Shown one piece after another: positions 9,299 through 18,065 of a DNA stretch of 64,000 bases. Position 1 is the stretch's first letter; every line of letters begins with the position of its first letter. The notes under the pieces are model-generated. The model saw only the letters and a list, made by a program, of their open reading frames with translations, did no database searches and was not told the DNA's origin. The DNA is from Pseudoalteromonas xiamenensis (GTDB lineage: Bacteria > Pseudomonadota > Gammaproteobacteria > Enterobacterales > Alteromonadaceae): contig NZ_CP099917.1 of the NCBI RefSeq assembly GCF_030994125.1, positions 372,001 to 436,000 of the forward strand. The letters are read 5' to 3'. The translations under genes were made by a program, and so were the position numbers.

Positions 9299-9468
9299 GC
9301 ATAATTTACGTTTTAATACCAATTGCAATTCTTTTTGTGTTGATTGCCATTGGGATATTCTTTTGGGCTGTTCGTAGCGAGCAGTTTTCCGATTTAGAAA
9401 AACAAGGTCACAGTATCTTGTTTGACGATGACAAAGAGCAGCACAAAAAGGCCAATGAACGAGATTAA
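9295..9468 (+). CDS. ccoS: cbb3-type oxidase assembly protein CcoS
   Basis: This 57-residue protein has one membrane helix near the N-terminus (about residues 4-26, with IYVLIPIAILFVLIAIGIFF), followed by WAVRSEQFSDLEKQGHSILFDDD. The segment W-A-V-x-S-x-Q-F-x-D-L is diagnostic of CcoS/FixS. CcoS is required for cofactor loading of the oxidase together with the CcoI ATPase. The ATG overlaps the ccoI stop by four bases, and the 3' end overlaps the start of the next gene (ATG at 9455) by 14 bases, showing a tightly coupled operon. Confidence 0.93.
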   Translation: MSIIYVLIPIAILFVLIAIGIFFWAVRSEQFSDLEKQGHSILFDDDKEQHKKANERD

Positions 9469-10124
9469 TCTTTTTGCAGCTTTTTTAATGGGGTTGTTTG
9501 GTAGTGGCCATTGTCTTGTTATGTGCGGGGGTGGCGTCGAGCCTACAACTGGCTTCAAAGCACGAAAGCCCGTTTGTCATTGCACTTTGCTATAACATAG
9601 GAAGAATGACCAGTTATGGCGTAGCTGGGCTACTGGTTGCGTCGCTAGGCATTCAATTTGCAAAGCAAAACACCATGTTTGCCCTATCTCTATCAATGGT
9701 CAGCGCATTGTTTATGATACTTCTAGGTCTTTATATAATGCGTATCGCTGCGTCACTACAATGGATAGAAAAGGCAGGTAAAACGGTAATATGGCAACAT
9801 CTTGTCAAAATTAATCGACATCTACTACCAATTGATAGCTACCCAAAGGCGCTTGCCTATGGTGCACTTTGGGGATGGCTACCATGTGGGCTCGTGTATT
9901 CTGCGCTGACTTGGACTCTTTCGGCAGAATCGCCTCTGCAAGGTTTGCTAATAATGTTCGCGTTTGCTTTGGGCACCTTTCCGGCTCTACTTTTGACGAG
10001 CCAAATTTCAACCAAAGTGAGTTCTTTCATTAATCATCAAATTGTGCGTATTTTGCTGGGAAATTTGTTTATTTGGTATGGTATTTATCTACTTATCATT
10101 GCAAGCAATAAGTTAGTACATTAA
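9455..10124 (+). pseudogene. SafE/TauE-family membrane protein after ccoS, frameshifted at a G tract
   Basis: The expected start is the ATG at 9455 (MNEINLFAAFLMGLFGSGHC), overlapping ccoS. That frame holds the family signature GSGHCLVMCGG and then breaks at a run of five G (9527-9531). The rest of the protein, starting VASSLQLASKH, continues in another frame to 10124. Two extra G would restore MCGGVASSL; removing one G would give MCGVASSL. The remainder has about five membrane helices and the WGWLPCGLVYSAL segment typical of the family found after ccoS in many Proteobacteria, where it is thought to take part in copper handling for the oxidase. The gene is otherwise intact, so the break may be a sequence error. 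Confidence 0.82.
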
Positions 10125-10162
10125 TCTAGCAGGTGAAAGGCGTCAGTTTTAATGGAATTATT

Positions 10163-10897
10163 ATGGATTTAAATAACCCCAATCGTGCAAGATCTAACTG
10201 CACCATAAGTTGTAACAACTGCAGTATAAGCCAGCTATGCCTGCCATTTAGTTTAAATGGCCAAGAAATGGATCGCCTAGACGAAATCATTGAGCGAAAG
10301 AAACCTCTTCATAAAGGTGACTTTTTGTTTGAATCAGGTGCCGAACTAAACGCAATTTATGCCGTCCGCTCTGGTAGTTTTAAATCTTTTACCATTTCCG
10401 AACAAGGCGATGAACAAATCACAGGATTTCATTTAGCAGGTGACCTTGTCGGCTTTGACGCAATCAACAAAATGCAGCACCAAAGTTTCGCTCAAGCACT
10501 TGAAACATCTATGGTCTGCGAAATACCGTTCGATACATTAGATGAACTCGCTGGTAAATTACCTAAACTTCGTCAGCAGATCATGCGTTTGATGAGCAGT
10601 GAAATTAATTATGACCAGGAAATGCTGTTACTTCTTAACAAGAAAACAGCAGAGGAAAGACTCGCTACATTCATCTATAACCTTTCAAACCGTTTCGGCG
10701 ACCGCGGCTTCTCACGCAAAGAATTTAGATTTACGATGACTCGTGGTGAAATCGGTAATTATTTAGGCCTGACAGTTGAAACGATCAGTCGACTCTTGAG
10801 CCGTTTTCAAAAAGCAGATCTTATTAAGGTGGAAGGTAAATTCATTACTATCCTTGATATTCCTGAACTTGCAAAAACTGCTGGAATATCAATTTGA
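10163..10897 (+). CDS. fnr: Fnr/EtrA global anaerobic transcription regulator
   Basis: This 244-residue Crp/Fnr-family regulator is closely similar to E. coli Fnr over its whole length. The iron-sulfur ligands are present: N-terminal cysteines at 13, 17, 20 and 26 (the last three match the essential set) and the internal Cys in [11 protein letters not shown] near residue 119. The cAMP-like fold (about 30-150) is followed by a helix-turn-helix with recognition helix [13 protein letters not shown]. The [4Fe-4S] cluster is lost in oxygen, so the protein activates low-oxygen genes such as ccoNOQP. The ATG at 10163 is preferred over an upstream GTG at 10133, because family members begin shortly before the Cys cluster. 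It follows the oxidase maturation genes and ends at a terminator. Confidence 0.95.
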   Translation: MDLNNPNRARSNCTISCNNCSISQLCLPFSLNGQEMDRLDEIIERKKPLHKGDFLFESGAELNAIYAVRSGSFKSFTISEQGDEQITGFHLAGDLVGFDAINKMQHQSFAQALETSMVCEIPFDTLDELAGKLPKLRQQIMRLMSSEINYDQEMLLLLNKKTAEERLATFIYNLSNRFGDRGFSRKEFRFTMTRGEIGNYLGLTVETISRLLSRFQKADLIKVEGKFITILDIPELAKTAGISI

Positions 10898-10903
10898 TCT
10901 AGG

Positions 10904-10927
10904 GCAACCATTTGGTTGCTTTTCCTT
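10904..10927 (+). terminator. Terminator after fnr
   Basis: The hairpin GCAACC-ATTT-GGTTGC (10904-10919) is followed by TTTTCCTTT, 7 bp after the fnr stop. Its T-rich tail is also the start of the left arm of the inverted repeat that reaches the uspE ribosome site. Confidence 0.8.
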
Positions 10928-10980
10928 TAACATTAGGCTATTTGATGTACACTGATACTAAACGCCTAATGTTTAAAGGA
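10923..10980 (+). promoter_or_regulatory. Inverted repeat covering the uspE ribosome binding site
   Basis: TCCTTTAACATTAGGC at 10923-10938 pairs with GCCTAATGTTTAAAGGA at 10964-10980, giving 16 bp with one bulged T and a 25-base loop. The right arm contains the AAAGGA ribosome site, which ends 7 bases before the uspE ATG. If the transcript starts upstream of the left arm, uspE translation could be masked. If it starts within the loop, the RNA would lack the left arm and be freely translated. Confidence 0.55.
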
Positions 10981-10987
10981 CATCGAA

Positions 10988-11908
10988 ATGGAAAGCATCA
11001 AAAATATTCTCGCTGTAATCGACCCCACAAAAGATCACCAACATAGTCTCGATAGAGCTGTCGCGTTAGCTCAAAAAACGGGGGCTGAGATCACGGCTTT
11101 CTTGTCTATTTATGATTTCTCTTACGAGATGACAACAATGCTATCTCGAGAAGAACGCGAGGCCATGAGAGATGCAGTGATCAATGATAGAAATGCTTGG
11201 ATTCATGAGTTACTGTCTGAGTACGATGCACCAATCTCTAGCCGTGTTGAATGGCATAATCGCCCTTTCGAGTCAATTATTAATGCCGTTCTCGAAGAAG
11301 GCTATGACCTTGTAGTAAAAGGCACGCATCAGCATGACACGTTCAAATCTGTCATTTTTACCCCAACCGACTGGCATTTAATTCGAAAATGCCCTGCGCC
11401 AGTTTTACTTGTTAAAGAAAAACAATGGCCAAAGAATGGTCATATTCTCGCTGCAGTAAACGCGGTATCAGATGACGATTTACATATTGAATTAAACGAT
11501 CGCATTATCAAAGACGCGCAATTTATCTCTAACTTAGCAAACGCAAAACTTCATCTAGTTAATGCATACCCTGCAACACCTGTGAACATTGCTATCGAAA
11601 TTCCAGAATTTAACCCTTCTCAATACACTGAAGCGGTCAAAAAGCATCACGAAAATTCAACCTATGAATTAGCTGAAAAATATGGATTATCGAAAGAAGA
11701 CTGTCTTGTTAAAGAAGGTCTACCTGAAGACGTTATTCCAGCAGTTTCAAAAATGCATAATACCGAGCTTGTCGTTATAGGCTCTGTTGGCAGAACCGGT
11801 TTAAGTGCGGCATTAATTGGCAACACGGCTGAACATGTTATCGATAACTTAGATTGCGATGTATTGGCATTAAAACCGGACGGTTACAAGAGTCCATTAC
11901 AAGGATAA
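10988..11908 (+). CDS. uspE: Universal stress protein E, tandem Usp domains
   Basis: This 306-residue cytoplasmic protein contains two Usp domains (about residues 1-145 and 155-302). The second ends with the ATP-binding-type signature VIGSVGRTGLSAALIGNTAEHVI; the first has a degenerate form (KGTHQHDTFKSVIF). Tandem UspE proteins are induced by growth arrest and stress, and uspE next to fnr is a conserved arrangement in gammaproteobacteria. Its ribosome site AAAGGA lies in the right arm of a long inverted repeat, so regulation by RNA structure is possible. Ligand binding by the first domain is uncertain. Confidence 0.93.
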   Translation: MESIKNILAVIDPTKDHQHSLDRAVALAQKTGAEITAFLSIYDFSYEMTTMLSREEREAMRDAVINDRNAWIHELLSEYDAPISSRVEWHNRPFESIINAVLEEGYDLVVKGTHQHDTFKSVIFTPTDWHLIRKCPAPVLLVKEKQWPKNGHILAAVNAVSDDDLHIELNDRIIKDAQFISNLANAKLHLVNAYPATPVNIAIEIPEFNPSQYTEAVKKHHENSTYELAEKYGLSKEDCLVKEGLPEDVIPAVSKMHNTELVVIGSVGRTGLSAALIGNTAEHVIDNLDCDVLALKPDGYKSPLQG

Positions 11909-12018
11909 CTCGCGACGATAAACGATATTTTCGACGTTGCTAGCCCGTTCTCTATCGCATTTCCCACCCATTTGGGTATAATTGCGCCCTCTTTTTTGCA
12001 GTTGATTTAAGGGGGCGC

Positions 12019-12933
12019 ATGTCGCACTCAAAAGAAGCTAAAGCAGCCTATAATCTAAACAAGTTACAGAAACGAATTCGCCGTTTAGCTGGCCTTGCCG
12101 TTGGCGACTTTAACATGATCGAAGACGGCGACCGCGTGATGGTTTGTTTGTCTGGCGGTAAAGATAGCTATACATTGCTTGATACACTCCAGCATTTGCA
12201 ACGTGTCGCGCCCATCCGCTTTGAATTGTTTGCAGTCAACTTAGATCAAAAGCAACCTGGATTTCCCGAGCATATTCTTCCTGAATATCTTGATACTTTA
12301 GGAATAGAATACAAAATCGTTGAAGAAGATACTTACAGTATCGTAAAAGAAAAAGTGCCAGAAGGTAAAACGACTTGTTCACTCTGCTCACGTCTTCGTC
12401 GTGGTATTCTTTACCGAACAGCGAAAGAAATGGGCGCAACCAAGATTGCGCTTGGACATCATCGTGATGATATTATCGAAACAATGTTTTTGAATATGTT
12501 TTATGGAGGCAAACTCAAAGGTATGCCACCAAAATTAATGAGTGACGATGGCGAACATATGGTCATTCGCCCTCTCGCTTATGTAAAAGAAGCAGATATA
12601 GAGAAATATGCGTTTAGCCAAGGTTTCCCGATTATCCCTTGTAATCTATGTGGCTCGCAAGAAAACCTGCAACGAAAACACGTAAAGCAGATGCTTCAAG
12701 ACTGGAATAAATCACACCCAGGTCGAGTAGAAAGCATTTTTACTGCCATGCAAAATGTCGTGCCTTCACACCTAGCCGATACAGAACTATTTGGTTTTAA
12801 ACAACTAGACAAAGCGAATGTTGTTGATGGTGGTGATATCGCCTTAGACAAACCAGACTTCAAATCTTTGCCGATATCTCACGAGGACGATGAAGATTCA
12901 GCGGTTCAGATCCAAACAATTGAACTTGCGTAA
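12019..12933 (+). CDS. ttcA: tRNA 2-thiocytidine(32) synthetase TtcA
   Basis: This 304-residue enzyme adds sulfur to cytidine 32 of certain tRNAs, using ATP and an iron-sulfur cluster. The PP-loop motif [11 protein letters not shown] is at about residues 45-55, and the two cluster or sulfur-transfer motifs are CSLC (about 121-124) and CNLC (about 212-215). The conserved [27 protein letters not shown] segment fixes the family as TtcA rather than TilS. Length is normal, with a short acidic C-terminal tail beyond the core. It is transcribed alone and ends in a bidirectional terminator. Confidence 0.96.
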   Translation: MSHSKEAKAAYNLNKLQKRIRRLAGLAVGDFNMIEDGDRVMVCLSGGKDSYTLLDTLQHLQRVAPIRFELFAVNLDQKQPGFPEHILPEYLDTLGIEYKIVEEDTYSIVKEKVPEGKTTCSLCSRLRRGILYRTAKEMGATKIALGHHRDDIIETMFLNMFYGGKLKGMPPKLMSDDGEHMVIRPLAYVKEADIEKYAFSQGFPIIPCNLCGSQENLQRKHVKQMLQDWNKSHPGRVESIFTAMQNVVPSHLADTELFGFKQLDKANVVDGGDIALDKPDFKSLPISHEDDEDSAVQIQTIELA

Positions 12934-12957
12934 AAAAAGGAGCTTCGGCTCCTTTTT
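12934..12957. terminator. Bidirectional terminator between ttcA and the DUF2987 gene
   Basis: The stem AAAAAGGAGC with loop TTCG and GCTCCTTTTT gives a strong UUCG-type hairpin with A and T tracts on both sides, so it can stop transcripts from both strands. It starts at the last codon of ttcA. Confidence 0.92.
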
Positions 12958-12997
12958 CTTTAATCCATTTTATTAGCTACGAATGCAGAAACTATTG

Positions 12998-13639
12998 TTA
13001 CTTTGCAATCCATGGAACAATATTTTTTATCTCTACGTTAGCGTTGACCAAAACGTTTGAATCAATAGTATTTTCCATAGATATTTTACACGTTTTAGCT
13101 TCGCATAAAGCACCTGGTATATCGACCTCATCGTCAAACTCTATTTGAATTCCTTTTTGAGTCGGCAATAAAAAGGACAACAGTTTGCCAATGAAAAAGC
13201 CAGATAGATTAGTTAGCAAATCGTCGAACTCATCATTCACTTGATTTATGACTGAAGTATTTAGTTGCTTCAACTTAATCGAAGGTGCCTCTATCTGCAT
13301 TTTCAATTGACATTCATGCGCAGGATTTTTCGGTTCGACTACAATGACAGCTTTATCAGCATCAAGTTGCTTATCCAGCGGCAACAAAAGCTGAGCATGT
13401 TTGGTATACGACAAAGGTAAACTGTTGTTCTCAGTTATTAATTTACCGCTTTTAATCTCACAGGGCTCAAGCGTAACGCTATCAACCAAATAAAAATTGA
13501 TTTGCGCATATTCATACTGCCCTTTGTCCATGACTTTCAATCGGTCATAGAATCCGTCATACGAAACAACAAACTCTGAAGCGTTTGCTATTGGTGCTAA
13601 CACCATTAGCGAAAACCCGACAATACTACTTTTCATCAA
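12998..13639 (-). CDS. DUF2987 domain-containing exported protein
   Basis: This 213-residue protein has an N-terminal signal peptide (about residues 1-20, cut after IANASE) and a periplasmic domain that begins FVVSYDGFYDRLKVMDKGQYEYAQINFYL. This opening resembles the DUF2987 family of Shewanella, Vibrio and Pseudoalteromonas, which has no known function. The VVEPKNPAHEC and EVDIPGALCEAKTC segments contain four cysteines that may pair. Its start overlaps the end of the Bax-like glucosaminidase gene by 14 bases, so the two are co-translated. A shared envelope role is an inference from this overlap. Confidence 0.8.
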   Translation of the reverse strand: MMKSSIVGFSLMVLAPIANASEFVVSYDGFYDRLKVMDKGQYEYAQINFYLVDSVTLEPCEIKSGKLITENNSLPLSYTKHAQLLLPLDKQLDADKAVIVVEPKNPAHECQLKMQIEAPSIKLKQLNTSVINQVNDEFDDLLTNLSGFFIGKLLSFLLPTQKGIQIEFDDEVDIPGALCEAKTCKISMENTIDSNVLVNANVEIKNIVPWIAK

Positions 13640-14450
13640 AATACACCTGATTGTGTCTTATCATGTCACTTAGCTCGTCAATATAATCCGAGCCACGTTC
13701 TGAATAGGAATGAAGCCCACGTGCCAGTTCGGTTGCATCTATCGGTCTTTTTTCAGCTCGCATTTGAGCTCGCAGTTCACGTAGTTCGAGATAAGCTCGA
13801 TTCGTGTTAATGTTTCTAAAATAAGAACCAACCGCTTCTTGAATAGACTTGAAGGCAGCAACTTCATGTGCAGCTTCGTCACCTCGATGTTGTGGCACCA
13901 TGCCACAACCTTTTCTATAGCACCATTGTCCGAAAAAATTCAGTCCAATTCGGGCAAAACGAGACGTCCCCCAAGCACTTTCATTTGCGGCTTGCATGAG
14001 TGCAAGCTCTCTTGGGATCACATCTACTCTTTTTAATGCGGCTTTTAACCGCTCTTGGCTAAAGTTTGAATCCGCTACAAGTTTGTACTTTTCGAAAATT
14101 TTGGTAATTTTCTTTTTTTGCGCTTTGGTGAGTGGCTCTTCAAACTGCACCATCATTAGTGCTATTTCGAGCGTGGCGCGTTCTTCTAAAATTTTTTTAT
14201 TCTCGGCAATCACATGTGGCTTAATAAAATCAAAGAAAGCTTTTTTCTTAAGTGCCACGTCCTGAATTTCACCAAAATCAGGTAGCTTCACATTGTGAAG
14301 TGGTTTCTCCTCAACCTTTGGCGGCTGAACAGGTTTTTCATCAACCTCTGTGATTTCGGTTTCATGCTCTGGAGGCGTAGTTAAGAATGGATAGAGAAGT
14401 CCCCAAGCACTAACGAGTATAAAAACCAATCGTAATAAAACGGTTCGCAT
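13626..14450 (-). CDS. Bax-like glucosaminidase domain protein
   Basis: This 274-residue protein has an N-terminal membrane anchor or uncleaved signal (about residues 5-25). A Pro/Glu-rich linker follows, then a C-terminal glucosaminidase-type domain (about 120-274). The ANESAWGTSRFARIGLNFFGQWCY segment carries the likely catalytic Glu. YSERGSDYIDEL near the end is typical of the Bax family. Such enzymes are expected to cut peptidoglycan glycan strands in the periplasm. It overlaps the DUF2987 gene downstream and is divergent from dgt. Activity on peptidoglycan is inferred from family membership. Confidence 0.85.
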   Translation of the reverse strand: MRTVLLRLVFILVSAWGLLYPFLTTPPEHETEITEVDEKPVQPPKVEEKPLHNVKLPDFGEIQDVALKKKAFFDFIKPHVIAENKKILEERATLEIALMMVQFEEPLTKAQKKKITKIFEKYKLVADSNFSQERLKAALKRVDVIPRELALMQAANESAWGTSRFARIGLNFFGQWCYRKGCGMVPQHRGDEAAHEVAAFKSIQEAVGSYFRNINTNRAYLELRELRAQMRAEKRPIDATELARGLHSYSERGSDYIDELSDMIRHNQVYFDEK

Positions 14451-14617
14451 TCATTTCTCAAAATAAATCAGTTCCTGATTTGTTGTACTGATTAAGGTCA
14501 AACGAAGCGCAATTATACTAAAATTAAGCAACGAAGGCGAATCTACGTACTCATCGATTGACAGAAAACACGCCCGCTGTTTACATTGATTTATATAAAT
14601 AAAATTTGGATGGCATA

Positions 14618-15907
14618 ATGACAGAACGTTGGCAATCTAGACGTCACCAACAAATAAAAAACCGACCCAATGACAACCGCTCACCTTGGCAAGTTGACCG
14701 GTCACGCATCATTCACGCAGCTGCATTCCGACGTTTACAATCAAAGACACAAATTATGAGTATAGGTGTGAATGATTTTTATCGCACTCGCCTTACTCAT
14801 TCTTTAGAGGTAGCTCAAATTGGAAGTGGTATTTTACGTCACCTAAGAATTAAGCATCCCGAGTATCGCCAGCTTGTTTCAACGAGCTTGATTGAAACAT
14901 TGTGTTTAGCTCATGATATTGGACATCCTCCATTCGGTCATGGCGGAGAAACCGCTCTGAACTACTTAATGGCTGATTATGGTGGATTTGAAGGTAACGC
15001 TCAAACATTAAGAATCGTCGCAAAGCTCGAGCCCTACAGCAGTGGCTATGGAATGAATCTAACGCGACGTACCTTACTCGGATTTATAAAGTATCCTCAA
15101 CTAATCGATACGCTTTGGCACAGCAAACCAAATCACCATGAAGAACACCGTTTTATCCAAGCTCACCATTGGTTGCCTGCAAAAGGACTCTATGGCTGTG
15201 ATGAAACTATTTTTGAATGGATTTTAGAGCCATTATCAAATGGTGATAGAGGCCTTTTAACGTCACATAAACCTTACAACGAATACAAAAGTAAGACGCT
15301 CTATAAATCAGTGGATTGTAGTATTATGGAGTTGGCTGATGATATCGCCTATGCCGTACACGACTTAGAAGATGCCGTGGCTACCGGTACGCTCACTCAA
15401 GCTCAATGGGAAGAGCACGCAATGCCAAAGCTCACCCTGTTAGATAATCCATGGCTTAAAAACAACCTTTCAAGTTTATCTAAACGACTCTTCAGCGAAG
15501 ATGAATCTATTAGAAAAGATTTAATAGGTGAGCTGGTTAACTTATTTATTATTAGTACAAATTTAGAGATCCAACACGAAGGGTTTGAGAATGAGCTGCT
15601 TAGATACGTAGCCAAATTAGACGAACATCATGAAAATATGCTGTCAGTGTTCAAAACTTTTGTTTATGAACAACTGATCAGAGATCCCAAAATGCAGCAA
15701 ATTGAATTTCGTGGTCAGAACCTGCTTATCGACTTATTTCAAGCATTTGAAAGTGCCCCACTGAGACTATTGCCAAAGTCTACACAACTTGATTGGTTAA
15801 AAGCAGGTGAAGAATCCCAACAATATCGAATACTTTGTGATTATTTGTCTGGTATGACCGATGAATACGCAATGAAAACCCACCAGCGTCTATTTAATGG
15901 GGCATAA
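14618..15907 (+). CDS. dgt: Deoxyguanosinetriphosphate triphosphohydrolase-like protein
   Basis: This 429-residue HD-domain enzyme hydrolyses dNTPs to nucleoside and triphosphate. Motifs include RLTHSLEVAQIG (first His), LCLAHDIGHPPFGHGGE (the HD metal pair) and MELADDIAYAVHDLEDAV (the last Asp). The ATG at 14618 fits the family start MTERW better than the in-frame TTG 12 bases earlier. The length matches the dGTPase-like type 2 family, which often acts on several dNTPs. It stands alone. The T tract of the terminator for the opposite-strand DUF3718 gene begins inside its stop codon. Confidence 0.92.
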   Translation: MTERWQSRRHQQIKNRPNDNRSPWQVDRSRIIHAAAFRRLQSKTQIMSIGVNDFYRTRLTHSLEVAQIGSGILRHLRIKHPEYRQLVSTSLIETLCLAHDIGHPPFGHGGETALNYLMADYGGFEGNAQTLRIVAKLEPYSSGYGMNLTRRTLLGFIKYPQLIDTLWHSKPNHHEEHRFIQAHHWLPAKGLYGCDETIFEWILEPLSNGDRGLLTSHKPYNEYKSKTLYKSVDCSIMELADDIAYAVHDLEDAVATGTLTQAQWEEHAMPKLTLLDNPWLKNNLSSLSKRLFSEDESIRKDLIGELVNLFIISTNLEIQHEGFENELLRYVAKLDEHHENMLSVFKTFVYEQLIRDPKMQQIEFRGQNLLIDLFQAFESAPLRLLPKSTQLDWLKAGEESQQYRILCDYLSGMTDEYAMKTHQRLFNGA

Positions 15908-15934
15908 AAAAACCAGCTCAATGATTGAGCTGGT
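15906..15934 (-). terminator. Terminator for the DUF3718 gene, overlapping the dgt stop
   Basis: The 10-bp stem ACCAGCTCAA-TGA-TTGAGCTGGT (15912-15934) has six A on its left side, which give a T tract on the minus strand. It therefore ends the DUF3718 transcript. On the plus strand the trailing bases are CTAAAA, so it is a poor stop for dgt. Confidence 0.85.
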
Positions 15935-15969
15935 CTAAAAAGCATCACTAATGTGACAGGAGATCTAAA

Positions 15970-16392
15970 TTAGATTGCAGCGTTCTGATATTGCTTAACA
16001 AATTCTTTAACTGGCATGTTATTACAACGTAATGAACGAGAGTTAAAGCCTAAGCTATTTACGCCTTTCTCAACCGCTTTTAAACAAAGAGCAGTATCTT
16101 GAGTTGATGATTTTGCTACCAACTTAACTGCTTTTTGTTCAGCCGCCGCTGAGTTGAATTCTACTTTTGCAAGGTTACGAATGTCTTCGCCGTTACACAC
16201 CAAGCTCTTAGAGAACTTTGACAAAGTAATGTGGTGTTGACGTGCGATTTTGCTAGCTGCCTCAAATCCTTCGTTTGCCGCTACAGTACATACTTGAGTT
16301 TCAACAGAATTGTTTGCAGCAACATATTGTTGAGCATTTACAGAAAAACTAACTGCAGCTACTGTTGTAACGATTGAGAGCATCTTAAACAT
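15970..16392 (-). CDS. DUF3718 domain-containing exported protein
   Basis: This 140-residue protein has a clear signal peptide (about residues 1-20, ending SVNAQ) and a periplasmic part with four cysteines arranged as two pairs (VCTVAANEGF and LVCNGEDI; LCLKAVEKG and LRCNNMPV). The repeated Cys-containing unit, with the second Cys followed by N, is characteristic of DUF3718 proteins of Alteromonadales. Two copies of one module are visible (about 30-75 and 95-140). Function is unknown. It is a single-gene unit with its own terminator. Confidence 0.82.
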   Translation of the reverse strand: MFKMLSIVTTVAAVSFSVNAQQYVAANNSVETQVCTVAANEGFEAASKIARQHHITLSKFSKSLVCNGEDIRNLAKVEFNSAAAEQKAVKLVAKSSTQDTALCLKAVEKGVNSLGFNSRSLRCNNMPVKEFVKQYQNAAI

Positions 16393-16620
16393 AATAAACC
16401 TCCAATGAACGAGTTGCGCGCATTATATAATCAACTTTTTTGTTGTAAAGTGTATTTATTATTCAACTTGAACATTTAATGATCTATTCACAAAGTCGCT
16501 AACTCGCACTAATTATCAACTAACAAATTCGTTTCTGTTAACATTCTCTTCCGTGTTTTTCCACGGTCTAAATGATAAGATTAAGGTTGACCAAAACGAG
16601 AAAAATAATAGGATGCTCGA

Positions 16621-17445
16621 ATGAAGATAGTTTCTTTCAACATAAATGGCTTACGAGCTCGTATCCATCAATTGCAAGCACTTATCGACAAGCACCAACC
16701 TGACATTATTGGATTGCAAGAAATCAAAGTACATGACGAAGCGTTTCCGCTTGCAGATGTTGAAGCGCTTGGGTATCACGTCAGTTTTCATGGCCAAAAA
16801 GCACATTACGGCGTCGCATTACTATCCAAGCAAAAACCGATTGCCGTTGCGAAAGGCTTCAGTACTGATGAAGATGACGCTCAACGACGAATGATTATTG
16901 GCACATTTAAGCAAGCAGATGGTTCAACCCTTACTGTAATGAATGGTTATTTCCCACAAGGAGATAACATAGCTCACGAAACTAAATACCCCGCAAAACG
17001 CAAGTTCTATTCAGATTTAATGAATGAATTAGTTAATTTACATACTCCGGAACAAAATCTTATCGTCATGGGTGATATTAATATTTCACCTGTTGATTTA
17101 GATATCGGCATTGGTGAACCGAACCGCGTTCGTTGGTTAAAAACAGGAAAATGCTCTTTCCAACCAGAGGAACGAGAATGGCTGGCCACGCTACTCAATT
17201 GGGGCTTAACAGATACATTTAGGCATTTAGCGCCTAATCAGACAGAGAAGTATTCTTGGTTCGACTATCGTTCAAAAGGGTTCGATGACAACCGAGGTCT
17301 TCGAATTGATGTAATTCTCGCTACATCCTCTTTAGTACCTATTTGTAAAACTAGTGATATAGACTACGAACTTAGAGGCATAGAAAAGCCTTCAGATCAT
17401 GCGCCAGTCTGGGCGGAATTTGATGTGGAGTTAGTAGACGCTTGA
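16621..17445 (+). CDS. xthA: Exodeoxyribonuclease III
   Basis: This 274-residue DNA repair enzyme of the EEP nuclease family acts at abasic sites and removes 3' blocks. Visible motifs are [10 protein letters not shown] at the start, [12 protein letters not shown] (metal Glu), [22 protein letters not shown], and C-terminal LRIDVILAT and [12 protein letters not shown] (catalytic Asp-His). Length and order are normal for XthA. The following membrane protein gene overlaps its stop (TGATG), so they are co-transcribed. Its upstream region of 228 bp is shared with the divergent DUF3718 gene. Confidence 0.95.
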   Translation: MKIVSFNINGLRARIHQLQALIDKHQPDIIGLQEIKVHDEAFPLADVEALGYHVSFHGQKAHYGVALLSKQKPIAVAKGFSTDEDDAQRRMIIGTFKQADGSTLTVMNGYFPQGDNIAHETKYPAKRKFYSDLMNELVNLHTPEQNLIVMGDINISPVDLDIGIGEPNRVRWLKTGKCSFQPEEREWLATLLNWGLTDTFRHLAPNQTEKYSWFDYRSKGFDDNRGLRIDVILATSSLVPICKTSDIDYELRGIEKPSDHAPVWAEFDVELVDA

Positions 17446-18065
17446 TGGCCTTAACCGCGTTTTTGGTGTTTTGTCTAACATTCGAAAAACGGACGTACAC
17501 GTTACTCTTAACTCGTCCAGAACGTCAAACTGGCGTTCTGGCAATAGCCGTTATTCTTGCCTGTCTTTGGCAAATCAAAGCCGGAATTTTACCTGAATTA
17601 AATATTCACATTCTGGGGATCACGGCTGCAACCTTAGTCCTTGGATTCAGGTTATCTATGCTAACCTCGACAATCGCTTTGTTCATCACGTTGCTGACAA
17701 AAAACTATACGCTAGATAGTTTTGTCAATGCTTGGGTGTTCTCTGTGATTCTACCTGTTTTCTTTACTTATGGTTTGTATTTACTAATATATCGTTTTTT
17801 ACTTCACCATTTTTTCGTGTATATATTCGTTGGCGCTTTTATCGCAGGTGGTATGACCGCCGCTTTCCGAATAATCAGTTCATCGTTATATTTCTACTAT
17901 ACTGGCGTATACGATTGGCAAACGCTTAGCGATAACTATCTCTATTTTAGTGTTATCATGTGGTTCCCTGAGGCTATGCTCAATGGTATGGCTATCACTT
18001 TACTTATTACCTATCGCCCGCACTGGGTAAAAACTTTTTACGACAAGGAATATTTGAATAAATGA
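17445..18065 (+). CDS. Energy-coupling factor-type (CbiM-like) membrane permease
   Basis: This 206-residue integral membrane protein has about six helices. The pattern LNIHILGITAATLVLGFRLSMLTS resembles the S-component/CbiM family (HxLG motif in the second helix), and FVYIFVGAFIAGGMTAA follows later. CbiM proteins bind cobalt or nickel for ECF transporters, but no ATPase or T-component gene is nearby and the N-terminal metal-binding His of CbiM is absent. The substrate is therefore open. The start at 17445 overlaps the xthA stop, and the end overlaps the rlmA start by four bases. Confidence 0.7.
   Translation: MALTAFLVFCLTFEKRTYTLLLTRPERQTGVLAIAVILACLWQIKAGILPELNIHILGITAATLVLGFRLSMLTSTIALFITLLTKNYTLDSFVNAWVFSVILPVFFTYGLYLLIYRFLLHHFFVYIFVGAFIAGGMTAAFRIISSSLYFYYTGVYDWQTLSDNYLYFSVIMWFPEAMLNGMAITLLITYRPHWVKTFYDKEYLNK

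Noticed and set aside
14618..15907. dgt as part of a phage defence system
   Set aside because: It has the normal housekeeping dGTPase-like form and no defence-type neighbours (no nuclease, reverse transcriptase or toxin nearby).
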